Assembly (NCBI RefSeq): GCF_021173675.1
Contig: NZ_JAIHON010000015.1
Location: 62,001 to 126,000, forward strand
Length of the DNA stretch: 64,000 bases
Reading direction: 5' to 3'
From: Streptomyces lincolnensis
Lineage (GTDB): Bacteria; Actinomycetota; Actinomycetes; Streptomycetales; Streptomycetaceae
Shown: positions 26,073-34,216 of the stretch, in pieces
How positions within the stretch are numbered: the first letter of the stretch is position 1
Layout of the letters: each line of letters starts with the position of its first letter
Notes under the pieces: generated by a model
What the model saw: only the letters and a program-made list of their open reading frames with translations
The model's database searches: none
Told to the model about the DNA's origin: nothing
Program-made: the position numbers and the translations under genes

Positions 26073-26729
26073 GTGCTCTTGCTCGCTCTGGATACCGCCA
26101 CCCCCGCCGTCACCGTCGCGCTGCACGACGGCACGGACGTCATCGCCTCGTCGAGCCAGGTGGACGCGCGCCGGCACGGGGAACTGCTGCTGCCGGCCGT
26201 GGACCGGGTGCTCGCCGAGGCCGGTCTGCGACTGGACGCCGTCACCGGTGTCGTCGTCGGCACCGGCCCCGGCCCGTACACGGGCCTGCGCGTCGGCCTG
26301 ATGACCGCCGACACCTTCGGGCTCGCGCTCGGTGTCCCCGTGTACGGCGTCTGCACGCTGGACGGCCTCGCCCACGCGGCCGACATCGACAAGGGGCCCT
26401 TCGTCGTGGCGACCGACGCCCGGCGCAAGGAGGTCTACTGGGCGCGCTACGCGGACTCCCGCACCCGGCTGACCGAGCCGGCCGTCGACCGGCCCGCCGA
26501 CATCGCCGAGCGGGTGAAGGGGCTGCCGGCGGTCGGCGCGGGCGCGCTGCTGTACCCGGACACCTTCCCCGTCGCCCACGAGCCCGAGCACGTCTCGGCC
26601 GCCTCCCTCGCGGCCCTCGCCGCCGAGAGACTGGCCGCGGGCGAGGAACTGCCCGCCCCCCGGCCGCTGTACCTGCGCCGCCCCGACGCCCAGGTCCCCA
26701 AGAACTACAAGGTGGTCACGCCCAAGTGA
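26073..26729 (+). CDS. tsaB: tRNA t6A modification protein TsaB
   Basis: 218 residues. TsaB is the inactive ASKHA-fold partner of TsaD in the t6A complex. MLLLALDTATPAVTVAL at the N-terminus and GTGPGPYTGLRVGL, the most conserved stretch, identify it; the C-terminal P-L-Y-L-R tail is typical. The GTG at 26073 lies six bases after TAGGCT (26061-26066), a leaderless arrangement. The stop overlaps the rimI start (GTGA), beginning a chain of four overlapping genes to 28633. Confidence 0.95.
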   Translation: MLLLALDTATPAVTVALHDGTDVIASSSQVDARRHGELLLPAVDRVLAEAGLRLDAVTGVVVGTGPGPYTGLRVGLMTADTFGLALGVPVYGVCTLDGLAHAADIDKGPFVVATDARRKEVYWARYADSRTRLTEPAVDRPADIAERVKGLPAVGAGALLYPDTFPVAHEPEHVSAASLAALAAERLAAGEELPAPRPLYLRRPDAQVPKNYKVVTPK

Positions 26730-27301
26730 CCGACACCGTGACTCCTCGGCTGCGCGAGATGCGCTGGTGGGACATCGACCCCGTACTGGAGCTGGAGAAG
26801 GAGCTGTTTCCCGAGGACGCCTGGTCCCGGGGCATGTTCTGGTCGGAGCTCGCCCACTCCCGCGGGCCGGGCGCGACCCGGCGCTACCTCGTCGCAGAGG
26901 TGGGCGACCGGGTGGTGGGATACGCGGGACTGGCCTCCTCGGGTGCCTCCGGCGACCCCTCCTCCGAGGCCGAGGCCGGGGCAGCCGCCGCCGACGGTGA
27001 CTCCACCGTCGGTGCCGACGTCCAGACGATCGCCGTCGCCCGCGACCACTGGGGCACCGGCCTCGGCGCGCGGCTGCTGACCGAACTGCTGCGGGCCGCG
27101 ACCGAGTTCGACTGCGCCGAAGTGATGCTGGAGTGCCGGGTCGACAACGTCCGCGCGCAGAAGCTGTACGAGCGCTTCGGCTTCGAGGCCATCGGGTTCC
27201 GCCGCGGCTACTACCAGCCGGGCAACGTCGACGCCCTGGTGATGCGCCTCACCGACCCGGCCACCTCCGTGAACGCACAAGGAACCGAGATCAATGGCTG
27301 A
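26726..27301 (+). CDS. rimI: ribosomal-protein-S18-alanine N-acetyltransferase-like
   Basis: 191 residues, GNAT fold. LELEKELFPEDAW and FWSELA form the N-terminal substrate region, then VQTIAVARDHWGTGLGARLLTELL with the acetyl-CoA pyrophosphate loop (R/Q-x-x-G-x-G/A), and the C-terminal VRAQKLYERFGFEAIGFRRGYY. A Ser/Gly/Ala-rich insert (about residues 70-92) is longer than in E. coli RimI. GTG at 26726 overlaps the tsaB stop; the gene end overlaps tsaD by 8 bp. The tsaB-rimI-tsaD order is conserved in bacteria. Confidence 0.92.
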   Translation: MTDTVTPRLREMRWWDIDPVLELEKELFPEDAWSRGMFWSELAHSRGPGATRRYLVAEVGDRVVGYAGLASSGASGDPSSEAEAGAAAADGDSTVGADVQTIAVARDHWGTGLGARLLTELLRAATEFDCAEVMLECRVDNVRAQKLYERFGFEAIGFRRGYYQPGNVDALVMRLTDPATSVNAQGTEING

Positions 27302-28379
27302 CCAACCCCTCGTCCTCGGCATCGAGACCTCCTGCGACGAGACCGGCGTCGGCATCGTGCACGGCACCACCCTGCTGGCCGACGCCGTCGCCTCCAGCGT
27401 CGACGAGCACGCCCGGTTCGGCGGTGTCGTGCCGGAGGTCGCCTCCCGGGCCCACCTGGAGGCGATGGTGCCGACCGTCGAACGCGCCCTGAAGGAGGCG
27501 GGGGTGAGCGCGAAGGACCTGGACGGCATCGCGGTCACCGCGGGCCCGGGCCTCGCCGGCGCCCTCCTCGTCGGCGTCTCCGCGGCCAAGGCGTACGCCT
27601 ACGCCCTCGGCAAGCCGCTCTACGGCGTCAACCACCTCGCCTCCCACATCTGCGTCGACCAGCTGGAGCACGGCCCGCTGCCGGAGCCGACGATGGCGCT
27701 GCTGGTGTCCGGCGGCCACTCCTCGCTGCTGCTGTCCAGTGACATCACCTCCGACGTCCGGCCGATGGGCTCCACCATCGACGACGCGGCCGGCGAGGCC
27801 TTCGACAAGATCGCCCGCGTGCTGAACCTGGGCTTCCCCGGCGGCCCGGTCATCGACCGGTACGCGCGCGAGGGCGACCCGGAGGCGATCGCCTTCCCGC
27901 GCGGACTGACCGGGCCGCGCGACCCGGCGTACGACTTCTCCTTCTCGGGGCTGAAGACGGCCGTGGCCCGCTGGATCGAGGCGAAGCGGGGGGCGGGGGA
28001 GGAGGTGCCGGTGCGCGACGTGGCGGCCTCCTTCCAGGAGGCGGTCGTCGACGTGCTCACCCGCAAGGCCGTACGGGCCTGCAAGGACGAGGGCGTCGAC
28101 CACCTGATGATCGGCGGCGGGGTGGCCGCCAACTCGCGTCTGCGGGTCCTGGCCCAGGAGCGCTGCGAGGCGGCCGGGATCCGGCTCAGGGTGCCGAGGC
28201 CCAAGCTGTGCACCGACAACGGCGCGATGGTGGCCGCCCTGGGCGCCGAGATGGTGGCGCGGAACCGGCGCGCCTCGGACTGGGACCTGTCGGCGGACTC
28301 CTCGCTGCCGGTGACCGACCCGCACGTGCCCGGCCACGACCATGTGCACGAGGTCAGCAAGGAGAACCTCTACCCGTGA
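27294..28379 (+). CDS. tsaD: tRNA t6A transferase TsaD
   Basis: 361 residues. TsaD transfers the threonylcarbamoyl group to A37 of ANN-reading tRNAs. GIETSCDETGVGIV at the N-terminus, ASRAHLEAMVP, the metal ligands H114 and H118 in NHLASHIC, the VSGGHSSL phosphate loop, STIDDAAGEAFDK and the late GGGVAANSRLR and CTDNGAMVA motifs are all present. ATG at 27294 overlaps the rimI end. Its stop overlaps the next gene's GTG. Confidence 0.97.
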   Translation: MADQPLVLGIETSCDETGVGIVHGTTLLADAVASSVDEHARFGGVVPEVASRAHLEAMVPTVERALKEAGVSAKDLDGIAVTAGPGLAGALLVGVSAAKAYAYALGKPLYGVNHLASHICVDQLEHGPLPEPTMALLVSGGHSSLLLSSDITSDVRPMGSTIDDAAGEAFDKIARVLNLGFPGGPVIDRYAREGDPEAIAFPRGLTGPRDPAYDFSFSGLKTAVARWIEAKRGAGEEVPVRDVAASFQEAVVDVLTRKAVRACKDEGVDHLMIGGGVAANSRLRVLAQERCEAAGIRLRVPRPKLCTDNGAMVAALGAEMVARNRRASDWDLSADSSLPVTDPHVPGHDHVHEVSKENLYP

Positions 28380-28633
28380 CGATCGCCCTGATGTGGGAGG
28401 CCCGGGCCCCTGAGGGCCGGGGCGAGGAACTGCTGGCGTGGGCGCGGCGGCAGCGGACCTCCCGGGTGCCGCTGCGCCGGGAGACCTTCCGGGGGCCGCA
28501 GGACCGGGTCCTCGTCATCACCTGGTGGGACGCGGACCTGGACGCCGAGCTGCCCGAACTCCCTGAGCCGGATGGGGAGTTGGTCACCCGGGCGGTGCAT
28601 CGGTGGCGGTTCGAGGCGGTGGACCCGGACTGA
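28376..28633 (+). CDS. 85-residue protein of unknown function, coupled to tsaD
   Basis: GTG at 28376 overlaps the tsaD stop (GTGA), so it is very likely translated with tsaD. The protein is a compact alpha+beta sequence: IALMWEARAPEG at the start, a basic WARRQRT helix, then VLVITWWDADLDAELPELPE and a final WRF strand. The layout recalls small antibiotic-monooxygenase-like dimeric barrel proteins, but this is inference. The last 50 bp overlap the 3' end of the convergent membrane protein gene. Confidence 0.78.
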   Translation: MTIALMWEARAPEGRGEELLAWARRQRTSRVPLRRETFRGPQDRVLVITWWDADLDAELPELPEPDGELVTRAVHRWRFEAVDPD

Positions 28634-29132
28634 CCGGGGTGTAGTAGTACTCCGACGGGTCCCTGCCCTTGCGTCCCAGCCACAGCAGCACGCCGTACCG
28701 GCGCTCGTGGCGGGCGGCGACCGAGCCGCGGACCGACGGGTCGACCGCCCAGTACACCAGGCCCACGACCACGTACGGCTCCCACAGCAGGGACACGGGC
28801 AGCAGCACCGCCACGGGGGCGAGGGCGCCGATGACCGTCGACTTCCGCATCTGGGGCTGGAGCAGGGTCCACCGGTCCGTGGACCAGTGGTCGTAGGGGA
28901 CGTGCCGCAGAGGCGCGGTCTCCAGTTCCGGGACCAGGCCGAGGACGGGGATCCGTGTCGCCCGCAGGGCGCAGAACAGCACCAGGACCCCGGTCACGAT
29001 CCCGAGGACGTCCCACCAGTCCTCTCTCAGCGTCGATGGACCGCGGACGCCGAACGCCACTCCCGCCGTGACGATCAGCGCGAACCACGCGGCGATGGCC
29101 ATCCTGAACTCGTGATGGACATACCGGATCAT
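28584..29132 (-). CDS. membrane protein of unknown function
   Basis: 182 residues with about four hydrophobic segments: two near the N-terminus (about 9-30 and 40-60) and two in the middle (about 98-130), ending in a Pro/Ser tail. It has conserved-looking Trp/Tyr motifs (WDVLGIV, YDHWSTDRWTL, YGVLLWLGRKG). No family is recognised. ATG at 29132 has a G-rich site four bases upstream. The 3' end overlaps the tsaD-linked gene on the other strand by 50 bp, so transcription through both would give antisense RNA. Confidence 0.72.
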   Translation of the reverse strand: MIRYVHHEFRMAIAAWFALIVTAGVAFGVRGPSTLREDWWDVLGIVTGVLVLFCALRATRIPVLGLVPELETAPLRHVPYDHWSTDRWTLLQPQMRKSTVIGALAPVAVLLPVSLLWEPYVVVGLVYWAVDPSVRGSVAARHERRYGVLLWLGRKGRDPSEYYYTPVSPGPPPRTATDAPPG

Positions 29133-29159
29133 CGCACCCCCCGTGCGTCCGGTGCCGGG

Positions 29160-31469
29160 TCACGCCACGCCCGACACCTCCGTCTCGCAGCGCAGCCGAC
29201 GGTCCGCGCCCACCTCCCGCACCGGTCCTGTGAGGGTGAGCCGGGCCGTGTGCCGCGCCTGTGCGCTGGACACCGCCAACCGTAGTTCCAGGGTGCCCGG
29301 TTCGACCACCCTGCGGCCGGAACGGTCGGTGAAGGCCGAAAGATCCGGATGGAAGCGGAAGGTCACCCTTCGGGCCTCGCCCGGCTCCAGCTCCAGCCGC
29401 CGGTAACCGATCAGGCGGACGTCCGGCCGGGTGACCGTGGCCACCGGGTCGTGCAGATAGAGCTGGACGACCTCGGCGCCCGCCCGCTCGCCCGTGTTGC
29501 GGACCGTGAGGGACAGGTCGTAGGAGCCGTCGGTGGTGATGTCCGGGGCGGTGCCGTCGAAGTCCGTCCAGGTGAACTCGGTGTAGGAGCGGCCGTGTCC
29601 GAAGGGGTACAGCGGGGTCGGGTCCAGGTTGCTGATGTCGACGCGCAGGCCCAGCGGGGGCTGGAGGTAGGTCCAGGGCTGGCCGCCGGGCAGCTGGGGG
29701 ACGCTCACGGGCAGGCGCCCGGAGGGCGTGACGCGGCCCGACAGTACTCCCGCGACCGCCGGACCGCCCTCCTCCCCCGGGAAGAACGCCTGGACGACCG
29801 CGCCGAGGCGGCCGGCCCAGCGGCCCAGCGCGTAGGGACGGCCGGTGAGCAGGACCAGGACCACCGGGACGCCGGTCGCCACCAGGGTGTCCAGCAACTC
29901 GGCCTGGACGCCCGGCAGTCGCAGGTCGGTCGCGTCGCAGCCCTCGCCCGAGGTGCCGCGGCCGAACAGGCCCGCCCGGTCGCCGAGCACCGCCACGCAC
30001 ACGTCCGCCTCGGCGGTCCGCGCCACCGCCTCCTCGAAGCCGGCGGTGTCCGGGTCGGACACCCCGCAGCCCTCCGCGAACGTGACCTTGGCGTCGGGGA
30101 GTTCGGCCCGCAGCGCCTGAAGCACCGTCGGGATCTCGATGCCCTGCGCCACCTCGGGGTGGTGGGTGAGGACGTGCGAGGGGAAGGAGTAGCAGCCGAG
30201 CATCGCCAGGGAGTCGGCGGCACGCGGCCCGACCACCGCGATCCGGGTGTCCGGGGCCAGCGGGAGCAGCCCGTCCGGGTTGTCCAGCAGGACCACCGAC
30301 TCCTCGGCCAGGCGGCGGGCCAGGGCGCGGTTCGCCGTCGAGTCCAGGTCGATGCGCTCGGCCGGCTCCGGGTCCCAGTCCTCGTCCAGCAGGCCCAGCG
30401 CGCACTTCTGGAGCAGGACGCGGCGGGCCGCCCGGTCGATCAGGGACTCGGGGACCTCGCCCGCCCGCACGGCCCGGAGCAGCGGAGTGCCGTAGTACTC
30501 CACGGTGGGCAGCTCGACGTCGAGGCCCGCGGTCAGCGCCGCGTGCGCCGCCTCGGCCTCGCTGCCCGCCACCCGGTGCTGGGTGTGCAGGAAGCGGACC
30601 CCGAAGTAGTCGGCGACCACCGTGCCGGTGAACTCCCACTCCTCGCGCAGGAGTCGGGTGAGCAGACCGGGGTCCGCGTGGGAGGGCACGCCGTCCGTCT
30701 CGGTGTACGCGGCCATCACCGAGCGGGCCCCGCCCTCGCGCAGCGCCAGCTCGAAGGGCGGCAGGGTGATGTCCGTGAGCTCCCGGACGCCGGCCCGTAC
30801 GGGTGCCTGGTTGCGGGCGCCGGCCGAGGAGGCGTACCCGGCGAAGTGCTTCAGCGTGGCGACGATCCCGGTCGACTCCAGGCCCCGGACGTAGGCGGCG
30901 CCGATGGTGCCCACCAGGTACGGGTCCTCGCCGATCGTCTCCTCGACCCGCCCCCAGCGCAGATCGCGTACGACGTCCAGGACCGGGGCGAGTCCCTGGT
31001 GGACCCCGACCGAGCGCAGGTCCTGGCCGATCCGCCGGGCCATCTCCTCGACCAGGTCCGGGTCGAAGGTGGCGCCCCAGGCCAGCGGGACCGGGTAGGC
31101 CGTGGCCCGCCAGGCGGTGAAGCCGGCCAGGCACTCCTCGTGGGCCAGCGCCGGAATGCCGAAGCGGCCGGCCTCGACGATACGGCGCTGGGCGCGGGCC
31201 AGTGCCTGCGCGCCCAGCGCCGGGTCCACCGGGGCGGTGCCGAAGGGGCGGGTGAGCTGGCCGAGTCCGTGGGTGATCAGCTCGTCCCAGTCGTAATCGG
31301 CGGTCATCTCGCGCTGGAGGGGCGCGACTTCACCGCCCTCCGTGGTGGTGGCGCCCACCCACACGCCGTAGAGCTGGGCGGTCTTCTCCTCCAGGGTCAT
31401 CCGGGAGAGGAGGTCGTCGACACGGGCGGCGGCGGGCAGGGCGGGGTCACGCCAGGGCGCGGTGGTCAT
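29160..31469 (-). CDS. glycoside hydrolase family 3 enzyme (beta-xylosidase/beta-glucosidase type)
   Basis: 769 residues, without a signal peptide, so intracellular. The GH3 N-domain (about 1-320) has GRVEETIGEDPYL and the substrate-site KHFAGY (207-212); the nucleophile is D287 in TVVADYFGV. The C-domain follows (VVLDNPDGLLPL, AVVGPRAADS, CVAVLGDRAGLFG) and a C-terminal fibronectin-III-like domain (about 640-750, YTEFTWTD onward). Next to a LacI regulator and a secreted xylanase it probably cleaves imported xylo-oligosaccharides. ATG at 31469 has AGGAG upstream. No sugar ABC transporter lies beside it. Confidence 0.92.
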   Translation of the reverse strand: MTTAPWRDPALPAAARVDDLLSRMTLEEKTAQLYGVWVGATTTEGGEVAPLQREMTADYDWDELITHGLGQLTRPFGTAPVDPALGAQALARAQRRIVEAGRFGIPALAHEECLAGFTAWRATAYPVPLAWGATFDPDLVEEMARRIGQDLRSVGVHQGLAPVLDVVRDLRWGRVEETIGEDPYLVGTIGAAYVRGLESTGIVATLKHFAGYASSAGARNQAPVRAGVRELTDITLPPFELALREGGARSVMAAYTETDGVPSHADPGLLTRLLREEWEFTGTVVADYFGVRFLHTQHRVAGSEAEAAHAALTAGLDVELPTVEYYGTPLLRAVRAGEVPESLIDRAARRVLLQKCALGLLDEDWDPEPAERIDLDSTANRALARRLAEESVVLLDNPDGLLPLAPDTRIAVVGPRAADSLAMLGCYSFPSHVLTHHPEVAQGIEIPTVLQALRAELPDAKVTFAEGCGVSDPDTAGFEEAVARTAEADVCVAVLGDRAGLFGRGTSGEGCDATDLRLPGVQAELLDTLVATGVPVVLVLLTGRPYALGRWAGRLGAVVQAFFPGEEGGPAVAGVLSGRVTPSGRLPVSVPQLPGGQPWTYLQPPLGLRVDISNLDPTPLYPFGHGRSYTEFTWTDFDGTAPDITTDGSYDLSLTVRNTGERAGAEVVQLYLHDPVATVTRPDVRLIGYRRLELEPGEARRVTFRFHPDLSAFTDRSGRRVVEPGTLELRLAVSSAQARHTARLTLTGPVREVGADRRLRCETEVSGVA

Positions 31470-31497
31470 GAAACTCCTGTCGGGGTGAGCCCTCTCG

Positions 31498-31508
31498 CGA
31501 ATGTTTCG
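31498..31508. promoter_or_regulatory. LacI-type operator site 1 (GH3/lacI)
   Basis: CGAATGTTTCG has CGAA/TTCG arms around three bases. Together with the next site it lies in the 119-bp divergent region between the GH3 and regulator genes. Confidence 0.55.
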
Positions 31509-31518
31509 AGGCGTCATT

Positions 31519-31529
31519 CGAATGTTTTG
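31519..31529. promoter_or_regulatory. LacI-type operator site 2 (GH3/lacI)
   Basis: CGAATGTTTTG repeats site 1 with one change. The two sites start 21 bp apart, two helical turns, as expected for paired operators. Confidence 0.5.
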
Positions 31530-31575
31530 GGAACCTAGGGCGGTAGGAAGGGTTCGTCAAGAGGTCGCGCAGGGA

Positions 31576-31581
31576 TACGAT
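31576..31581 (+). promoter_or_regulatory. -10 box of the lacI-type gene
   Basis: TACGAT lies seven bases before the ATG at 31589, with TTCGTC (31553-31558) 17 bp upstream. The transcript would start at or next to the start codon. Confidence 0.55.
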
Positions 31582-31588
31582 CGCCGCC

Positions 31589-32638
31589 ATGACACCCCCG
31601 GAGCCCGCAGAAACCCGGACGGCAGGCCGGTCCGCGCAGACCGCCACGCTGGCCGAGATCGCCCGCGAGGCCGGCGTTTCGGCGCCGACAGTTTCGAAGG
31701 TCCTCAACGGCCGTGCCGACGTCGCCCCCGCGACCCGCACCCGCGTGGAGGAACTGCTGCGCGCCCACGGCTACCGGCGACGGCGCGCCGAGGCCAGCCG
31801 CTCGCCCCTGATCGACCTGGTCTTCCACGAGCTGGAGAGCGCGTGGGCGATGGAGGTCATCCGGGGTGTGGAGAACGTCGCCCGGGACGCCGGGCTGAGC
31901 GTGGTGCTGAGCGAGAGCGCCGGGCGCCTCACCCCCGGGCGCACCTGGGCCGACCAGGTCGCCGCCCGCCGCCCGCACGGCGTGATCCTCGTGCTGTCCG
32001 GGCTCGACGAGTCCCAGCGCGCCCTCCTCAACAGCCGGTCCATCCCCTTCGTGGTGATGGACCCGGCCGGCGACCCGGGCGCCGACGTGCCCTCCATCGG
32101 TGCCACCAACTGGCAGGGCGGGCTCGCCGCCACCCGGCATCTGATCGAGCTCGGGCACCGCAGGATCGGCGCCATAAGCGGACCCTCGCGGATGATGTGC
32201 AGCCGGGCCCGGATCGACGGCTACCGGGCCGCGCTGGAGACCGCCGGGCTGCCCGTCGACCCCGAGCTGATCAGACCCGGCGACTTCCACCACGAGGCCG
32301 GCTACCGGCAGGGCCTGGAGCTGCTGCGGCGGCCCGACCGGCCCACCGCCGTCTTCGCCCTCAACGACCTCCAGGCGCTCGGGCTGTACGAGGCCGCGCG
32401 CGAGCTGGGCCTGAGGATCCCGGAGGACCTCAGCGTGGTCGGGTTCGACGACCTGCCGGTGGCGCGCTGGGTGGGGCCGCCGCTGACGACCGTGCGGCAG
32501 CCGCTGACCGAGATGGCCGAGGCGGCCGCGAAGCTGGTCCTCGACCTGGGGCGCGAACAGCAGCTTCCGGCGGCGACCCGGGTGGAGCTGGCGACGAGTC
32601 TGGTGGTGCGCAGCAGTACGGCCGCGGCCGGAAGCTGA
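31589..32638 (+). CDS. LacI-family regulator of the xylan cluster
   Basis: 349 residues. The helix-turn-helix and hinge are at about residues 18-65 (TLAEIAREAGVSAPTVSKVL, then NGRADVAP). The periplasmic-binding-like effector domain has RPHGVILVLSGL, NWQGGLAATRHLIELGHRRI and the C-terminal VVGFDDLPVARWVGPPLTTV. It resembles BxlR/XlnR-type repressors by context: GH3 gene divergent, xylanase downstream, CGAA-TTCG palindromes in both control regions. The inducer is probably xylose or a xylo-oligosaccharide. This last point is inference. Confidence 0.92.
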   Translation: MTPPEPAETRTAGRSAQTATLAEIAREAGVSAPTVSKVLNGRADVAPATRTRVEELLRAHGYRRRRAEASRSPLIDLVFHELESAWAMEVIRGVENVARDAGLSVVLSESAGRLTPGRTWADQVAARRPHGVILVLSGLDESQRALLNSRSIPFVVMDPAGDPGADVPSIGATNWQGGLAATRHLIELGHRRIGAISGPSRMMCSRARIDGYRAALETAGLPVDPELIRPGDFHHEAGYRQGLELLRRPDRPTAVFALNDLQALGLYEAARELGLRIPEDLSVVGFDDLPVARWVGPPLTTVRQPLTEMAEAAAKLVLDLGREQQLPAATRVELATSLVVRSSTAAAGS

Positions 32639-32642
32639 TGTA

Positions 32643-32672
32643 TTGACGGGTGGGACGGGTGCGCCCACACTC
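32643..32672 (+). promoter_or_regulatory. promoter of the xylanase gene
   Basis: TTGACG (32643-32648) and CACACT (32667-32672) are 18 bp apart, starting five bases after the regulator's stop codon. The operator at 32697-32709 lies just downstream. Confidence 0.6.
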
Positions 32673-32696
32673 CTCCGAAGTCAATCGGATGCACGG

Positions 32697-32709
32697 CCGA
32701 AACTTTCGG
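32697..32709. promoter_or_regulatory. CCGAAACTTTCGG operator overlapping the xylanase ribosome site
   Basis: Perfect palindrome with GAAA-C-TTTC core, the element reported for Streptomyces xylanase genes and BxlR-type repressors. Its last bases are the first bases of the GGAGG ribosome site (32708-32712), so it is in the transcribed leader. Confidence 0.75.
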
Positions 32710-32721
32710 AGGCACCCGCAC

Positions 32722-34110
32722 ATGAGACTCCCGCACATCGGAACCCCGCGCAGGAGATCCCTGGGATCCCTGGGATCCCTGAGAGGCGGCTGGGCCCTGG
32801 CGGCCCTCGTCGCCTGCCTCGCCGCACTGGTCGGCGCCCCCTCCGCGCACGCCGCCGACCCCCCGCTGCGCGACCTCGCCGACGCCAAGGGCAAGGTCAT
32901 CGGCACCGCGGTCACCGGCTCCAAGCTCACCGGGACCTACGGCGAGATCGCCGGGGCGCAGTTCAACTGGCTCACCCCGGGCAACGCCATGAAGTGGGGC
33001 TCGGTCGAGCCGACCCGGGGCAGCTTCGACTGGGCCGAGGCGGACCAGATCGTCGACTTCGCCGAGGCGCACGGCCAGGAGGTCCGCGGCCACACCCTGG
33101 TCTGGCACAGCCAGAACCCGAACTGGCTGGCGAACGGCACCTGGACGCCGGCCCAGCTGAGCCAGCTGATGAACGACCACATCGCCCTGGAGGTCGGCCG
33201 GTACAAGGGCCGTGTCGCCGCCTGGGACGTGGTCAACGAGCCGTTCAACGAGGACGGCAGCTACCGCCAGACCCTCTGGTACAACGGCCTCGGCGTCGAC
33301 TACATCGCCCAGGCCCTGACCGCGGCCCGCGCCGCCGACCCGGCCGCCGAGCTGTACATCAACGACTACAACGTCGAGGGCGTCAACGCGAAGAGCACCG
33401 CCCTGTACAACCTGGTCCGGGACCTCAAGGCACGCGGCGTCCCGATCGACGGGGTCGGCCTCCAGGCGCACCTCATCCTCGGCCAGGTGCCCTCGACCAT
33501 GCAGCAGAACATCCAGCGCTTCGCCGACCTGGGCCTGGACGTGGCGATCACCGAGCTGGACATCCGGATGCAACTCCCGGCGGACTCCGCCAAGCTGACC
33601 CAGCAGGCCGCCGACTACAAGGCCGTCATGAACGCCTGTCTCGCGGTCTCCCGCTGCACCGGTGCCACCGTCTGGGGCTTCACCGACTCCGACTCCTGGA
33701 TCCCGGACACCTTCCCGGGCCAGGGCGCGGCGACGCCGTACGACGAGAACTACCAGCCGAAACCGGCGTACCGCGCGATCCACGAAGCCCTCGGCGGGAC
33801 GACGACCCCGCCGACGGGCGCGTGCACCGCGGCCTACAGCGTGACCAGCCAGTGGGACACCGGGTTCACGGGGCAGGTGCGGATCGCCTGCTCGGGGGCC
33901 GCGCTGTCGTCCTGGAAGGCGGACTGGACCTTCGGCGCGGGCCAGCGGATCACCCAGGCGTGGAACGCGACCTGCACCCAGTCGGGGGCGACGGTCCGTT
34001 GCTCCAACGCCTCCTACAACGGGACGGTGCCCGACGGCGGTTCGGTGACGTTCGGGTTCAACGGCTCGTGGAGCGGGAGCAATCCGGTACCCATGGTCAC
34101 CCTCGGATGA
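32722..34110 (+). CDS. secreted endo-1,4-beta-xylanase, GH10 plus CBM2
   Basis: 462 residues. Signal sequence with twin-arginine-like RRRS and hydrophobic core, cleavage after AHA at residue 44. The GH10 barrel follows (about 50-345): WHSQNPNW, acid/base E173 in WDVVNEPFNE, nucleophile E278 in ITELDIRM and WGFTDSDSW. A short Thr/Pro linker leads to a family 2 carbohydrate-binding module (about 360-462) with paired Cys and surface Trp residues (SQWDTGF, SSWKADWTF). It cleaves xylan outside the cell. The ATG at 32722 has GGAGG nine bases upstream; the CCGAAACTTTCGG palindrome overlaps that site. Confidence 0.96.
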   Translation: MRLPHIGTPRRRSLGSLGSLRGGWALAALVACLAALVGAPSAHAADPPLRDLADAKGKVIGTAVTGSKLTGTYGEIAGAQFNWLTPGNAMKWGSVEPTRGSFDWAEADQIVDFAEAHGQEVRGHTLVWHSQNPNWLANGTWTPAQLSQLMNDHIALEVGRYKGRVAAWDVVNEPFNEDGSYRQTLWYNGLGVDYIAQALTAARAADPAAELYINDYNVEGVNAKSTALYNLVRDLKARGVPIDGVGLQAHLILGQVPSTMQQNIQRFADLGLDVAITELDIRMQLPADSAKLTQQAADYKAVMNACLAVSRCTGATVWGFTDSDSWIPDTFPGQGAATPYDENYQPKPAYRAIHEALGGTTTPPTGACTAAYSVTSQWDTGFTGQVRIACSGAALSSWKADWTFGAGQRITQAWNATCTQSGATVRCSNASYNGTVPDGGSVTFGFNGSWSGSNPVPMVTLG

Positions 34111-34216
34111 CGTTCGGTAGCGGAATGATCCCTTCAAGCAGAGAAGTCTGAGAATTTCCGAAGAAAGGCCGGTCTGGCATCGCTGGCCGTAATAATTCGG
34201 ACGTACGTTCCTGATC

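Noticed and set aside
28354..31134. Long minus-strand open frame of about 926 codons
   Set aside because: It is the wrong frame of the GH3 gene; the real protein has clear GH3 motifs in another frame of the same strand.
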